22,682 nt of DNA from JBAZCI01 sp041671025 (GCA_041671025.1 JBAZCI010000024.1:1-22682); one strand, 5' to 3'; shown: positions 1 through 7,444, numbered from the stretch's first letter. Notes: generated by a model not told the origin, from the sequence alone. A program made the numbers and translations.

Positions 1-1
1 A

Positions 2-280
2 TTTTCACAGGCTAAAGGTTTTTACGGCATCATTATTGTTGCAACTGCCATCGGGTTCATCATGAATTTCCTCAATATTCCGCCGTTTAGAATGCTCTAC
101 TATGCCGCAATACTGAACGGCGTATGCGCTCCGCCATTGCTGTTTATGATCATGAAAATAGCGAATGACAAAAAGGTGATGGGTCTCCATGTGAATTCGT
201 CACTTTCAAATGTACTCGGGTGGATAATCACGGTATTCATGAGCGCTGGAGCGCTTGCGCTTTTATACTTTCTGCTTTAA
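2..280 (+). CDS. NRAMP-family divalent metal transporter, C-terminal fragment
   Basis: The reading frame is open from the window edge, so only the last ~92 residues are present. They hold three hydrophobic segments with a hydrophilic loop (KIANDKKVMGLHVNSSLSN) before the final helix. The run 'AAILNGVCAPPLLFMIMKIAN...KVMG.H.N..LSNVLGW' is the characteristic end of NRAMP/MntH-like proton-coupled Mn2+/Fe2+ importers, with the conserved 'NG..APPLL' helix and the 'N..LSN.LGW' loop. The metal-binding DPGN and MPH motifs would lie upstream, outside the window, so substrate cannot be judged. The gene ends 66 bp before the UbiA-like gene on the same strand. Family assignment is from sequence pattern memory and I am fairly sure of it. 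Confidence 0.8.
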   Translation, partial: FSQAKGFYGIIIVATAIGFIMNFLNIPPFRMLYYAAILNGVCAPPLLFMIMKIANDKKVMGLHVNSSLSNVLGWIITVFMSAGALALLYFLL

Positions 281-346
281 GATACGGGCAGTAAAATATA
301 AGTAACTAACCAAAAAAGTACACCCAAACATGTATCGGAGGATTAC

Positions 347-1219
347 ATGAGTTCGTTTAAAACCTTCTGGATTGCTACACGGCCATTCACCTGTCTAACG
401 GCCTTTGTAGGCACCTGGGCAGCAAGTTTACTACTCACCACATACCCCGCCTGGTCACAAGAAACGGTAATACCCGCAATGGTCATGGGATTACTCGCCT
501 TAAGTTCGAGTCTCTACTATGCCGGAAGAGTAAAGCCCGATGCCCTTTACACACCGAAGATCACTGACGTACCATTGCCACAATACCGGCACATCCTGCT
601 TCCTGCAGCTACAATTACCTTCCTGGCAACACTTATCATTGCCGCCCGCTATCTTCCGCTTGAAGCGCTCCTGTTTATCGCTATTACCTGCGGATACGTA
701 GCATTATACACATGGCAAGCAGGAAAAAATAGGTTTTGGTTCGTGAAAAACATCTACGTGGCTATGATTGCCGTATCGTGCGTACTCATGGCATCTGTGT
801 ATGCAACAAACACTGCGTGGCCTCTGACATCGAAATTGCTTTTTGCTGTCTTCTCCCTCTACTTTGTACACGGATCACTGAATCGAATTGCTGAAGCGCG
901 CGGAAATCCAGATCTCGCGGATATGCCGCTCAAGATGAATAGCGACGACCCCCCGCTCTACGTAGGAATCGGCGGAGCAAATCGTATTACAGCTGTAGCA
1001 CTCTTCATCGCATTAGGAATATTGCTATGGTGCGTCTCCTACATTGACTCCACGATCCTGAGAAGCGGCTCTATGGGCTTTTTCATTTTCGGCTTACTGA
1101 CAATGGTGCTGATGGCGCTAGGCTACAAAAGACTATCTCTTGGTTTGCCTGCCATAACCCTTGGGACATGGGTCATGAGCCTCCATATCTTGACAATCAG
1201 AGCATATGGAATCGCTTGA
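347..1219 (+). CDS. UbiA-like polytopic membrane protein with degenerate active-site motifs
   Basis: A 290-residue, very hydrophobic protein with about eight or nine predicted membrane helices. The start 'KTFWIATRPFTCLTAFVGTWAASLL' resembles the first helix of UbiA prenyltransferases ('RP...L.A..G...A'), and the length fits that family (~290). The two Asp-rich Mg2+-prenyl-diphosphate motifs (NDxxDxxxD and DxxxD) are not recognisable. Where the first should be there is 'SSSLYYAGRVKPDALY', and near the second 'NRIAEARGNPDLADM'. It may be a divergent or catalytically altered relative. The start is supported by a GGAGG ribosome site 5 bases before the ATG. A strong terminator follows 20 bp after the stop. 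No pathway partner is visible nearby, so I assign no reaction. Confidence 0.55.
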   Translation: MSSFKTFWIATRPFTCLTAFVGTWAASLLLTTYPAWSQETVIPAMVMGLLALSSSLYYAGRVKPDALYTPKITDVPLPQYRHILLPAATITFLATLIIAARYLPLEALLFIAITCGYVALYTWQAGKNRFWFVKNIYVAMIAVSCVLMASVYATNTAWPLTSKLLFAVFSLYFVHGSLNRIAEARGNPDLADMPLKMNSDDPPLYVGIGGANRITAVALFIALGILLWCVSYIDSTILRSGSMGFFIFGLLTMVLMALGYKRLSLGLPAITLGTWVMSLHILTIRAYGIA

Positions 1220-1239
1220 ATCAAGCTCGCTACACCATA

Positions 1240-1270
1240 CAGCGCACCTTTCTCAGATGCGCTGTTTTTT
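1240..1270 (+). terminator. Rho-independent terminator of the UbiA-like gene
   Basis: Seven-base stem CAGCGCA/TGCGCTG (1240-1246 with 1258-1264), an 11-base loop and six T on the + strand. There is no T run in the other direction, so it serves the + gene and not the permease gene that converges from the right. Confidence 0.85.
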
Positions 1271-1291
1271 CTTTGCAAAAAAATCTTCCGT

Positions 1292-2389
1292 CTATACGCG
1301 CCGTTCTTCGAATTTGAACGTAACGTTGGCAAGAATAATCAGTACAACCGCCCATCCGGTCATCCACAGTAAATCGGTCTTGATTGCATCAAATCCCGAT
1401 CCGTTTGCCATCACTTCGCGCAGGGCGTGAGAGAAGTACGTCAGCGGCAGAAATTGAACAATCCCCTGAAGCCAGGAAGGCATCGTATCAAGCGGGAAGA
1501 ACGTGCCGCCCAAGAACAACATCGGAAATACGATGAGGTTGGCGATCGCCGGCACCGCTTCTACAGTCTTTGCCAATCCTGAGATGGTAAACCCAAGTCC
1601 AAGGAACATCGCGCCGCCGACGATGACACTTGGCAGAATAAGCCAATATGAACCGACAATGTGTGACTTGAAGATGAGTACGCCAATAGCGATTAAAATT
1701 GCGGACTGCATGATTGCAACGAGTAGCCGTGTCACAACATTTGCGGTGACAAACTGATATGGCTTTAACGGGGTTGCAAGCAGGCGCTTCAAAATGCCCT
1801 TTTCCTTGTAATCCACAAATACGAATGCGACGGAGAACACCGCCATTTGCATAACCGCCAGAGCGACGATACCCGGGAGTAAAAAGTCGATGTACCGGAC
1901 ATTACGCGCATTAATTGACTGGACATCAAGTGCAAACAATTCAGGCGCCTGTGCTATTGAAATGGTCGTCTTGTCCAATATCTGACTGACAATTGAAATA
2001 GCGGTCTGAGCCTGCTGTTCTTGTCCCACATTTTTCAGGACGGTTATTGTCTGTCGCTGTGGCTGTCCCTGGCCAGTCGGAATGAGCTCATCGGGAATCA
2101 ATAATACCAATGCCCGGTCGCCGGTGCTGAGCGCTTCGCGTTCTTCAGGTTCCGAGCCGGTAGTGACATCAAATGCACTTATCTGCTTCAACTGCTCGAC
2201 AAACTGCTGCGTTTGAACGGACGGGTTTTGTGTGACCACGCCAAGCTCGATTTTAGGTACTTTATCAAAGCCGATTAATCCAAAAACACCCATGATGATC
2301 ACCGGCATGAAGATGGTGAAGAATAATGCCTGCTTGTTTCGGGCAAACATTTTTATTGCTGAGAGCGTGAGATGTAAAGTAGTATTCAT
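1292..2389 (-). CDS. ABC-2 type exporter permease
   Basis: A 365-residue integral membrane permease. One helix lies near the N-terminus (FFTIFMPVIIMGVFGLIGF), then a ~120-residue Gln/Thr-rich extracytoplasmic region, then about five more helices. It contains the ABC-2 block 'FLLPGIVALAVMQMAVFSVAF...YKEKGILKRLLATPL' and 'P..YFSHALREVMANG', typical of CcmA/NatAB/DrrAB-like export permeases. With the ATPase encoded immediately upstream it would form a four-part exporter. The substrate cannot be deduced from sequence; drug or lipid-like compounds are common for the family. The ATG at 2389 lies 4 bases after the ATPase stop. A GTG at 2401 (overlapping the ATPase end as GTGAATAA) is an alternative start adding MNNS. 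This is the last gene of the four-gene MarR operon. Confidence 0.88.
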   Translation of the reverse strand: MNTTLHLTLSAIKMFARNKQALFFTIFMPVIIMGVFGLIGFDKVPKIELGVVTQNPSVQTQQFVEQLKQISAFDVTTGSEPEEREALSTGDRALVLLIPDELIPTGQGQPQRQTITVLKNVGQEQQAQTAISIVSQILDKTTISIAQAPELFALDVQSINARNVRYIDFLLPGIVALAVMQMAVFSVAFVFVDYKEKGILKRLLATPLKPYQFVTANVVTRLLVAIMQSAILIAIGVLIFKSHIVGSYWLILPSVIVGGAMFLGLGFTISGLAKTVEAVPAIANLIVFPMLFLGGTFFPLDTMPSWLQGIVQFLPLTYFSHALREVMANGSGFDAIKTDLLWMTGWAVVLIILANVTFKFEERRV

Positions 2390-2393
2390 AGAG

Positions 2394-3311
2394 TTATTCA
2401 CGTAATGAACGGCCTGTTAATTTCAGGAAGACATCTTCGAGCGTCGCCTGCCGGAGCTGGAGGTTAAAAATATTGAATCCATGCTCCTTTTCATGGGCAA
2501 AGAGTGCCGGAAGTGTTTCTTCAGGATTGGTAGAAATCAGCCGAAATGTATGATCTTCTTCAGTCGCCTGCGCTACTCCTGCCAACGCCTTAAAATGATC
2601 TACGGCACATTTTTTGTCGACATGAAACTCAATTGTTGAGTCAACGCCGCTGTTTCTCAACAGATTTGTCGGCGTATCCAGTTTCATAATTTTTGCATGG
2701 TCCATGATAGCTACCCGATCGCACAACACTTCAGCTTCCTCCATGTAGTGCGTGGTCAGCACGACCGTTGTGCCGGACTTCTTGATCGACGTAATCAGGT
2801 CCCACAAGTTTCTACGGGCCTGCGGATCAAGACCTGTTGTCGGCTCATCCAAAAAGAGGACTTTAGGATCATTCACCAAGCCCACAGCTATGGATAAGCG
2901 CTGTTTTTGGCCGCCCGAGAGCTCTTTCACCTGGCTTTTTGCCTTTTCGACAAGCTGAACTTTTTCCAGCAGACTCATCGCGTCCACGCGCCTGCCGTAA
3001 AGTGCACCGAATGTTTCTAGAAGTTCTTTTAAGCTCAGCCCGTCAAAAAATGAAGACGACTGAAGCTGGACGCCGATGATAGCTTTGACATCTCGCGGCC
3101 GCTCATGGACGTTAATCCCGTCCAATAATACCTGTCCGGAGGTAATCCCTTTGAGACCCTCGATCATCTCGAGTGTCGTTGTCTTACCCGCACCGTTCGG
3201 ACCCAGAATACCGAATGTCTCGCCGCTGTTGACACTGAACGAAATCGCGTCAACGGCGGTTAAATCACCGTATTTTTTGGTCAGATTCTTTACATCGATA
3301 ATTGTCGACAT
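2394..3311 (-). CDS. ABC transporter ATP-binding protein (exporter type)
   Basis: A 305-residue cytoplasmic nucleotide-binding subunit. Walker A is GPNGAGKT at residues 37-44, the signature LSGGQ at 131-135, Walker B VLFLDEP with D155-E156, the D-loop GLD at 160-162, and the switch His at 188 (TTHYMEEAE). The C-terminal ~75 residues form the extra domain seen in the CcmA/DrrA group ('LRQATLEDVFLKLTGRSLRE' at the end). An in-frame longer reading begins at 3407, inside the preceding gene. The ATG at 3311 is preferred because 'MSTIIDVKNLTKKYG' is the normal start of the domain. It follows the FMN reductase by 17 bp and precedes its permease by 4 bp, so the pair is translationally linked. Confidence 0.93.
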   Translation of the reverse strand: MSTIIDVKNLTKKYGDLTAVDAISFSVNSGETFGILGPNGAGKTTTLEMIEGLKGITSGQVLLDGINVHERPRDVKAIIGVQLQSSSFFDGLSLKELLETFGALYGRRVDAMSLLEKVQLVEKAKSQVKELSGGQKQRLSIAVGLVNDPKVLFLDEPTTGLDPQARRNLWDLITSIKKSGTTVVLTTHYMEEAEVLCDRVAIMDHAKIMKLDTPTNLLRNSGVDSTIEFHVDKKCAVDHFKALAGVAQATEEDHTFRLISTNPEETLPALFAHEKEHGFNIFNLQLRQATLEDVFLKLTGRSLRE

Positions 3312-3328
3312 AGTGTATGAATAAATAA

Positions 3329-3952
3329 TTATGCGTGCTGTGTTGGATGTATTCCTTTGAATTCTTCCGTGTGCGTGCGGGCATAATGCAGAACATTCGC
3401 CCACCACACAAGCTGGTCAATCGTTTTTGCTAAGCGCAGGTTTAACTGTTCATTCGTTGGCTTCCCGTCATCTGTGAACGCTTTACCAACATACTGGATA
3501 TGCACCCCGCTCGAAATCGGCACGAGCTGCATCTCTACCGCTACCTGTCGCAATTGCTCCACTGCGCGTATGCCACCGCTAATCCCGCCATAACTTACAA
3601 ACGCCACTGGCTTATTATTCCACTGCGCATACAGATAATCAATCATATTTTTGAGACCGGGAGGGTAGCCATGATTATACTCGGGCGTGAGCATCAGAAA
3701 ACCGTCCGCAGCATTTACCTGCGCTCTCCATGCATCTTCTTTTTGGTCAGTGTACGCGACATCGCCGTCTTCCGGTGATGCAGGATACGCATACATCGGC
3801 AGATCGATAGTTTTTACGTCTGCTTGTGTAAACGTCATGTCTTGGCGTGTAGAAAGATACGCGCTGACCCATGCCGATACTTTATCAGTCCGGCGTCCGT
3901 CACGAACGCTGCCCAGAATGACGAGAATTGAAGGGGAATATGTTGATGGCAT
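3329..3952 (-). CDS. NADPH-dependent FMN reductase family protein
   Basis: A 207-residue flavodoxin-like protein. The FMN phosphate-binding loop is at residues 13-23 (LGSVRDGRRTDKV) and a second flavin loop is 'TPEYNHGYPPGLKNMIDYL' (~88-106), followed by 'KPVAFVSYGGISGGIRAVEQLR'. These are the hallmarks of the NAD(P)H:FMN reductase / azoreductase-quinone reductase family (PF03358), which reduces flavins, quinones or azo compounds. The length is normal. The start codon lies 9 bases after the MarR stop and the gene is 17 bp ahead of the exporter ATPase. Placement between a MarR regulator and an exporter suggests a response to a redox-active or quinone-like toxicant; that part is inference. Confidence 0.9.
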   Translation of the reverse strand: MPSTYSPSILVILGSVRDGRRTDKVSAWVSAYLSTRQDMTFTQADVKTIDLPMYAYPASPEDGDVAYTDQKEDAWRAQVNAADGFLMLTPEYNHGYPPGLKNMIDYLYAQWNNKPVAFVSYGGISGGIRAVEQLRQVAVEMQLVPISSGVHIQYVGKAFTDDGKPTNEQLNLRLAKTIDQLVWWANVLHYARTHTEEFKGIHPTQHA

Positions 3953-3961
3953 AGTATATGA

Positions 3962-4411
3962 TTATGAAATTATCTTTTTTACCGATTCTAAAAGACGGCC
4001 AAGAATTCGGGAAAACGTGCGTTGTTCTGACTCATCCAATACTCCAAATACAGAATTCATCATCCGTTCAAGCACGCCTTGCGCCACTCCAATCTGCTTT
4101 TCCCCTTTTGGGGTCAGCGCGAGCATGTACTCCCGTCTATTCAATACATTTGCTTGCCGGGTAATGAGCGCTCTCTGAATAAGGTCTTCAATTTTTCTAC
4201 TGATCGCTGCCTCGGTCAGGCCATGGTACATCGCAATCTTTTTTTGAGAAATATCTTTCCCTTTTTTAATGGCCATCAATATCCGAAATTCTGAAAAAGT
4301 CAGATCGGCATCTGATTTCAAAGCCTGCTCCCCAAGACGGCTTAGAAGACAGTGGAACTTGTGCAAGGTGATACCGATGTCTTTATTGCTAACCTCAGCG
4401 GCATTTTTCAT
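3962..4411 (-). CDS. MarR-family transcriptional regulator
   Basis: A 149-residue winged-helix protein. Residues ~40-100 give the MarR DNA-binding core: 'LTFSEFRILMAIKKGKDISQKKIAMYHGLTEAAISRKIEDLIQRALITRQANVLNRREYMLALTPKGEKQI', with the recognition helix (TEAAISRKIEDL) and the wing (NRREYMLALT). N- and C-terminal helices would form the dimer interface. No cysteine pair suggests thiol sensing, apart from a single Cys near position 21. It is the first gene of a tight operon (gaps 9, 17 and 4 bp) with the FMN reductase and ABC exporter. A palindrome lies exactly in its own promoter spacer, so autorepression of the operon is the simple reading. Confidence 0.92.
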   Translation of the reverse strand: MKNAAEVSNKDIGITLHKFHCLLSRLGEQALKSDADLTFSEFRILMAIKKGKDISQKKIAMYHGLTEAAISRKIEDLIQRALITRQANVLNRREYMLALTPKGEKQIGVAQGVLERMMNSVFGVLDESEQRTFSRILGRLLESVKKIIS

Positions 4412-4420
4412 AGTACATAC

Positions 4421-4449
4421 ACTTTACCTGTTAATACTTAACACGTCAA
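4421..4449 (-). promoter_or_regulatory. MarR operon promoter with palindrome filling the -35/-10 spacer
   Basis: On the minus strand a -35 TTGACG (4444-4449) and -10 TAAAGT (4421-4426) are separated by exactly 17 bases. The spacer contains the perfect inverted repeat TGTTAA-GTA-TTAACA (4429-4443), a typical MarR operator size and position. The predicted start of transcription lies only a few bases from the ATG at 4411, which would make the message almost leaderless. A perfect TATAAT (4452-4457, minus strand) just upstream is an alternative -10 without a good -35. Confidence 0.65.
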
Positions 4450-4478
4450 GTATTATACGTACACGGCGTAAACTCTTT

Positions 4479-4508
4479 TTGTGTATTCGTGATAAAATGA
4501 ATACACAA
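4479..4508 (+). promoter_or_regulatory. Inverted repeat enclosing an extended -10 of the DUF5654 gene
   Basis: Perfect 10-base arms TTGTGTATTC (4479-4488) and GAATACACAA (4499-4508) flank a 10-base centre that holds TGATAAAAT, an extended -10 (4490-4498). I see no -35 at the right distance. A dimeric repressor binding both arms would cover the -10 completely. As RNA the arms could also pair in the leader, depending on the true transcription start (~4505). Confidence 0.5.
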
Positions 4509-4533
4509 GAATTACTACTAATGTAACTACAAT

Positions 4534-4788
4534 ATGCCAGAAACAGTACCTCAGGAAGATAAGGTCACCTTGCGAAAAGAACTGCGCAGGCAATTCATGG
4601 GATATATCATTACGGCACTTAGCTTAGTTGCCGGCCTCGCATGGAATGATGCGATCAAGGCGTTTATCGAGCATATTTTCCCTATTGATAAAAACGGCAT
4701 TCTCCTCAAGTTTGTGTACGCAATAGTTATTACGATTGCCGTTGTTGCTGTTGGCATGATGTTATCCCGCGTGAAGGATAAAAAATAA
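4534..4788 (+). CDS. DUF5654-family small membrane protein
   Basis: An 84-residue protein. A charged N-terminus (residues 1-20, ending LRKELRRQFMGY) leads into a first helix 'IITALSLVAGLAWNDAIKAFIEHIF', then a second helix 'FVYAIVITIAVVAVGMMLSRV' and a basic tail. The 'LVAGLAWNDAI..FI..IFP' segment is the signature I associate with DUF5654, a two-helix inner-membrane family found in archaea and Patescibacteria with no known function. There is no ribosome site of note before the ATG. It stands alone between the MarR operon (divergent) and a terminator serving the convergent HD gene. Confidence 0.75.
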   Translation: MPETVPQEDKVTLRKELRRQFMGYIITALSLVAGLAWNDAIKAFIEHIFPIDKNGILLKFVYAIVITIAVVAVGMMLSRVKDKK

Positions 4789-4815
4789 TTTCAGGCGGCG
4801 TGATACGCATGACTC

Positions 4816-4844
4816 AAAAAAGCGCTGGCTCAGCGGCCTGCGCC
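4816..4844 (-). terminator. Terminator of the asparaginase-like/HD operon
   Basis: Read on the minus strand: GCGC-A-GGC, a six-base loop, GCC-A-GCGC, then six T (4816-4821). There is one A:A mismatch within a 7-bp stem. It lies 23 bp beyond the HD gene stop. In the + direction the stem is followed only by CTTATTCTTT, so it may weakly stop the DUF5654 transcript as well. Confidence 0.75.
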
Positions 4845-4866
4845 TTATTCTTTGCCTAATTGTATC

Positions 4867-5484
4867 CTACTCCCACCCCCGATACTGTCCGATAATATAC
4901 GCGAACAGCTCTTGGAGCACTGAGTCCCATGCGAAATGCGGCGTCTTTTTGGCGACGATATCCTCAATATTGAAATGATACGAAGCGAACCGTTCCTGCG
5001 TCACTGTCGGCATAGTTAATTCATGTAAAAGCGGGGCCAATGAGTCGATGGACTTTGCAAACTTACCATCAAGCGTTTCCGCTTTTTCAACTTCTTCAAA
5101 ATATTGGTACAAATACTCAGGCAGTAATTTCCTTGCCGCCTCCGCCTCAAGAAGAGCGTGCGAGTCCGGTTTTTTATACGTCATAATGTCACCGACCTTC
5201 GTTTCGCCGATATCATGCACGGAGAGCATGATAAGCACGCGACCCAAATCAACTTCCTCCGCATGTTCAATATGCTGGTGCAGGTATGATGCGATCACGG
5301 GCAAATGTCCTACATGCTCCAACAACGGTTCCCGAATTGCTTCGGTGTCGTACGTATATTCTTTAAGGATGCCCGTTTTGACTAAGTGAGCATGCCGCTC
5401 TTCGGTCACGATCGCGCGATATGTTGCCGCATACTCGCGGGTAAGGCGAAGAAGGTCATCAACCAAGACACGCGTATCTAGCAT
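4867..5484 (-). CDS. HD-domain metal-dependent phosphohydrolase (HD_3 / YfbR-like)
   Basis: A 205-residue soluble all-helical protein. The HD metal site is visible: His57 in 'LLEHVGHL', the His90-Asp91 doublet in 'MLSVHDIGETKVGDI', the accompanying Glu94, and Asp147 in 'KFAKSIDSLAPLLHE'. This spacing matches the HD_3 family (PF13023), which includes the 5'-deoxynucleotidase YfbR and similar nucleotide monophosphate hydrolases. The real substrate is unknown. It starts 2 bases after the asparaginase-like gene, so the two are surely co-translated. A pairing of a nucleotidase-like enzyme with an amidohydrolase-like half-protein is unusual and offers no standard pathway. Confidence 0.85.
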   Translation of the reverse strand: MLDTRVLVDDLLRLTREYAATYRAIVTEERHAHLVKTGILKEYTYDTEAIREPLLEHVGHLPVIASYLHQHIEHAEEVDLGRVLIMLSVHDIGETKVGDIMTYKKPDSHALLEAEAARKLLPEYLYQYFEEVEKAETLDGKFAKSIDSLAPLLHELTMPTVTQERFASYHFNIEDIVAKKTPHFAWDSVLQELFAYIIGQYRGWE

Positions 5485-5486
5485 GT

Positions 5487-6008
5487 CTATCGGTTAAACA
5501 ACGAAGTAAATCGTCCTTCGGGGACATCTTTTACAACTTCATCCGGATTGAACACATGGCCATTGACACACACATACACTCCAGCGGGCAAATCATCCAG
5601 TTTTGCAATTGCGAAACCGAGATTAAAAGGCGCGTCAGAAGGAGAAAAACCAACCAGCGGGATCATCGATGCTGTCAGCACTACAACCTTATCGGTGCCT
5701 TCCATGCTGCCTTTGATAAAACGCGCAGTGTCGGCTAATGTATACGTCCCTTGCGTAATGAGTACCTTGGTATACGGACTTTCCTGAATAGTTTTGAGAA
5801 TTGTAGCCCGATCACTTTCATTCAGTTGCCGACTGTCCTTCATACATACCGTCGTAAATTCAAACTTTCCCTGATATAATTTGAGGCTTTCTACAAAATG
5901 CGGTATGACCGACGTATCATTTGGAATGACAGTGTCTTTAGAACCGTCGTAATGCGAATCTATTGTCCCGCCGGTGATAATTATATGAATTGCGTTATCG
6001 TACTTCAT
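5487..6008 (-). CDS. Asparaginase-family N-terminal-domain protein
   Basis: A 173-residue protein covering only the N-terminal domain of the L-asparaginase family (full enzymes are ~320-340 residues). The first catalytic-Thr motif is present (IITGGTIDSHYDG, residues ~10-22). The second motif, usually HGTDTM, reads 'QGTYTLADTARF': the Thr is kept, but the neighbouring Asp, which binds substrate in known enzymes, is Tyr. 'ASMIPLVGFSPSDAPFNL' corresponds to the family's 'AMRP..S.DGP.NL', and the catalytic Lys seems kept in 'PDEVVKDVPEGRFTS'. The C-terminal domain is absent; the frame closes normally with TAA/TAG-type context and the HD gene begins 2 bases later. It could be a reduced amidohydrolase or a binding protein. 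The ATG at 6008 follows an A/T-rich stretch without a clear ribosome site. Confidence 0.8.
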   Translation of the reverse strand: MKYDNAIHIIITGGTIDSHYDGSKDTVIPNDTSVIPHFVESLKLYQGKFEFTTVCMKDSRQLNESDRATILKTIQESPYTKVLITQGTYTLADTARFIKGSMEGTDKVVVLTASMIPLVGFSPSDAPFNLGFAIAKLDDLPAGVYVCVNGHVFNPDEVVKDVPEGRFTSLFNR

Positions 6009-6098
6009 AATTTTTTGATATATTCATTCCTCTTTATTCTATGCCAAAATCCCTATTTCCGCCACATAAACGGTAAGGTGTCAGTTTAAAACGAAGAA

Positions 6099-7007
6099 CT
6101 ACACTCTTTCTTTTTTTCGTACATTAAGAAAATGTAACCCGGGGAAATGCACACGAGAGCTGTACAAAAATATGCACATCAGTATGCCCGTGAGAGCAAA
6201 CTGCATGCCCGTATATGCCGCGGGAAACGTAAAATAGCTCGTATAGAGAATGCGATCAGGGACAAGCATAAACAGCGTCGACCCGAGATAAAAATAGATG
6301 ACAAACAACAGAATAAAAGAAACGATCGCGAAGAGCGCTCTATCGAGCGTGTGAGGCAAACGTTCTAACGAGCGCATAGCGATAAGTTTCGGAGGCGTTG
6401 TAAAATACGCAACACACAGGCCCACGAACAACAGTACACCCACACTTATCACTGAAGTCCACATTGATGTATATAACGCGTTCCACAAGATTGAGGTCAG
6501 AGATACGTCCGGCGAATATGTGAAAAAACTCATGACATTCGGCACCGTTTGAGCAGCTAAAGAACTCAGCCATACCAGCCCGACCAGCTTCATAAGAACG
6601 CGTCCCTTACCGTGCAGTCGAATCAAAAAACGCGACAGAACAATTGCAGCTGCAATCTGCACAATACTCAATATGAAATTAATGCTACCCATCCCCGGCA
6701 TGATCAGCTCAAATGACCGATTAAATGAAAAGAGATAAGGGAAAAGGGTCATGAGTACCGTAAGCACAACTTGTAAAGCGCCGATGGTCAAAACAATGCC
6801 ATAGGCCTGCTGGAGTGTATGCAGTCTGCCCAAATGTTGACGATTAAGCCGTGTAGCGAGCATGCCCGGGGTATCAAAATCTTTTTCTGGTTGTTGTGTA
6901 CCGCTTGCTTCTACATGAAATGCTATTTCCCGGATAATTTCATCACGCTGAACACCTCCTACAAGAAGTGCCGATGAAAAGTTTTTGAGATACTCTTGCG
7001 AGGTCAT
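6099..7007 (-). CDS. HAAS-domain polytopic membrane protein, PadR partner
   Basis: A 302-residue protein. Residues 1-45 (MTSQEYLKNFSSALL...QRDEIIREIAFHVE) form a helical segment like the HAAS/DUF1700 cytoplasmic domain that accompanies PadR regulators. After a soluble linker there are about seven membrane helices between residues ~75 and 290, and a basic tail (NVRKKERV). A longer reading starts at 7055, but the ATG at 7005-7007 overlaps the PadR stop as ATGA, the usual layout of PadR-HAAS pairs, so I choose it. By family knowledge such proteins are membrane sensors or antagonists linked to the PadR protein; the signal is unknown. Confidence 0.75.
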   Translation of the reverse strand: MTSQEYLKNFSSALLVGGVQRDEIIREIAFHVEASGTQQPEKDFDTPGMLATRLNRQHLGRLHTLQQAYGIVLTIGALQVVLTVLMTLFPYLFSFNRSFELIMPGMGSINFILSIVQIAAAIVLSRFLIRLHGKGRVLMKLVGLVWLSSLAAQTVPNVMSFFTYSPDVSLTSILWNALYTSMWTSVISVGVLLFVGLCVAYFTTPPKLIAMRSLERLPHTLDRALFAIVSFILLFVIYFYLGSTLFMLVPDRILYTSYFTFPAAYTGMQFALTGILMCIFLYSSRVHFPGLHFLNVRKKERV

Positions 7008-7327
7008 GGATTGAGATGAATAAAACCGCTTAAAGACTGCGAAAACAACCGCCACTCCTTCTTTTTATGAGCCAATTCTTTTTTACCCTTTTTTGTTACC
7101 TGATATATCTTTTTGCGAACATCACCGTCAGTATTCCACACGCCCTCGATATATTCGTCTTTTTCCAGTGCGTGCAGGAGGGGATATAGCATGCCTACGC
7201 CAAAAGCAAACATACCCGGCATTTCCGTCCGAAGTTTCTGTGATAACGCATACCCATGCATCGGCTCGGCTGCCAAAGTGGATAAAATCATCAACTTAGA
7301 ATGACCTTTGAGGAGTTCTCGTTCCAT
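7004..7327 (-). CDS. PadR-family transcriptional regulator
   Basis: A 107-residue winged-helix regulator of normal PadR length. 'ERELLKGHSKLMILSTLAAEPMHGYALSQKLRTEMPGMFAFGVGMLYPLLHALEKDEYIEGVW' is the classical PadR core, with the 'G.LYP.LH.LE..G.I' helix, followed by 'KIYQVTKKGKKEL'. The frame extends upstream to 7456, but the ATG at 7327 gives the standard N-terminus and a palindrome ends exactly on it. Its stop overlaps the start of the HAAS membrane protein by 4 bases (ATGA). Confidence 0.9.
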   Translation of the reverse strand: MERELLKGHSKLMILSTLAAEPMHGYALSQKLRTEMPGMFAFGVGMLYPLLHALEKDEYIEGVWNTDGDVRKKIYQVTKKGKKELAHKKKEWRLFSQSLSGFIHLNP

Positions 7328-7345
7328 ATATCGTATTACGATATA
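7327..7345 (-). promoter_or_regulatory. Palindromic candidate PadR operator abutting the padR start codon
   Basis: Perfect inverted repeat TATATCGT-ATT-ACGATATA on the + strand, whose last base is the A of the padR ATG. A further half-site ATACGA lies at 7349-7354. The bound repressor would cover both transcription and translation starts. A candidate -35 TTGATC lies just upstream on the minus strand, but no convincing -10 is separable from the palindrome. Confidence 0.55.
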
Positions 7346-7444
7346 ATGATACGACAGATCAAAAAACAACGCAACCCCCCCCTGCTGGGGATAACGAAGT
7401 TGCACCTCCATATGATAGACTAAAAGTATTGCTTCCCCCACCCT

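Noticed and set aside
2394..3407. Longer ABC ATPase start at 3407
   Set aside because: The extra N-terminus is out-of-frame translation of the FMN reductase end and is not family sequence.
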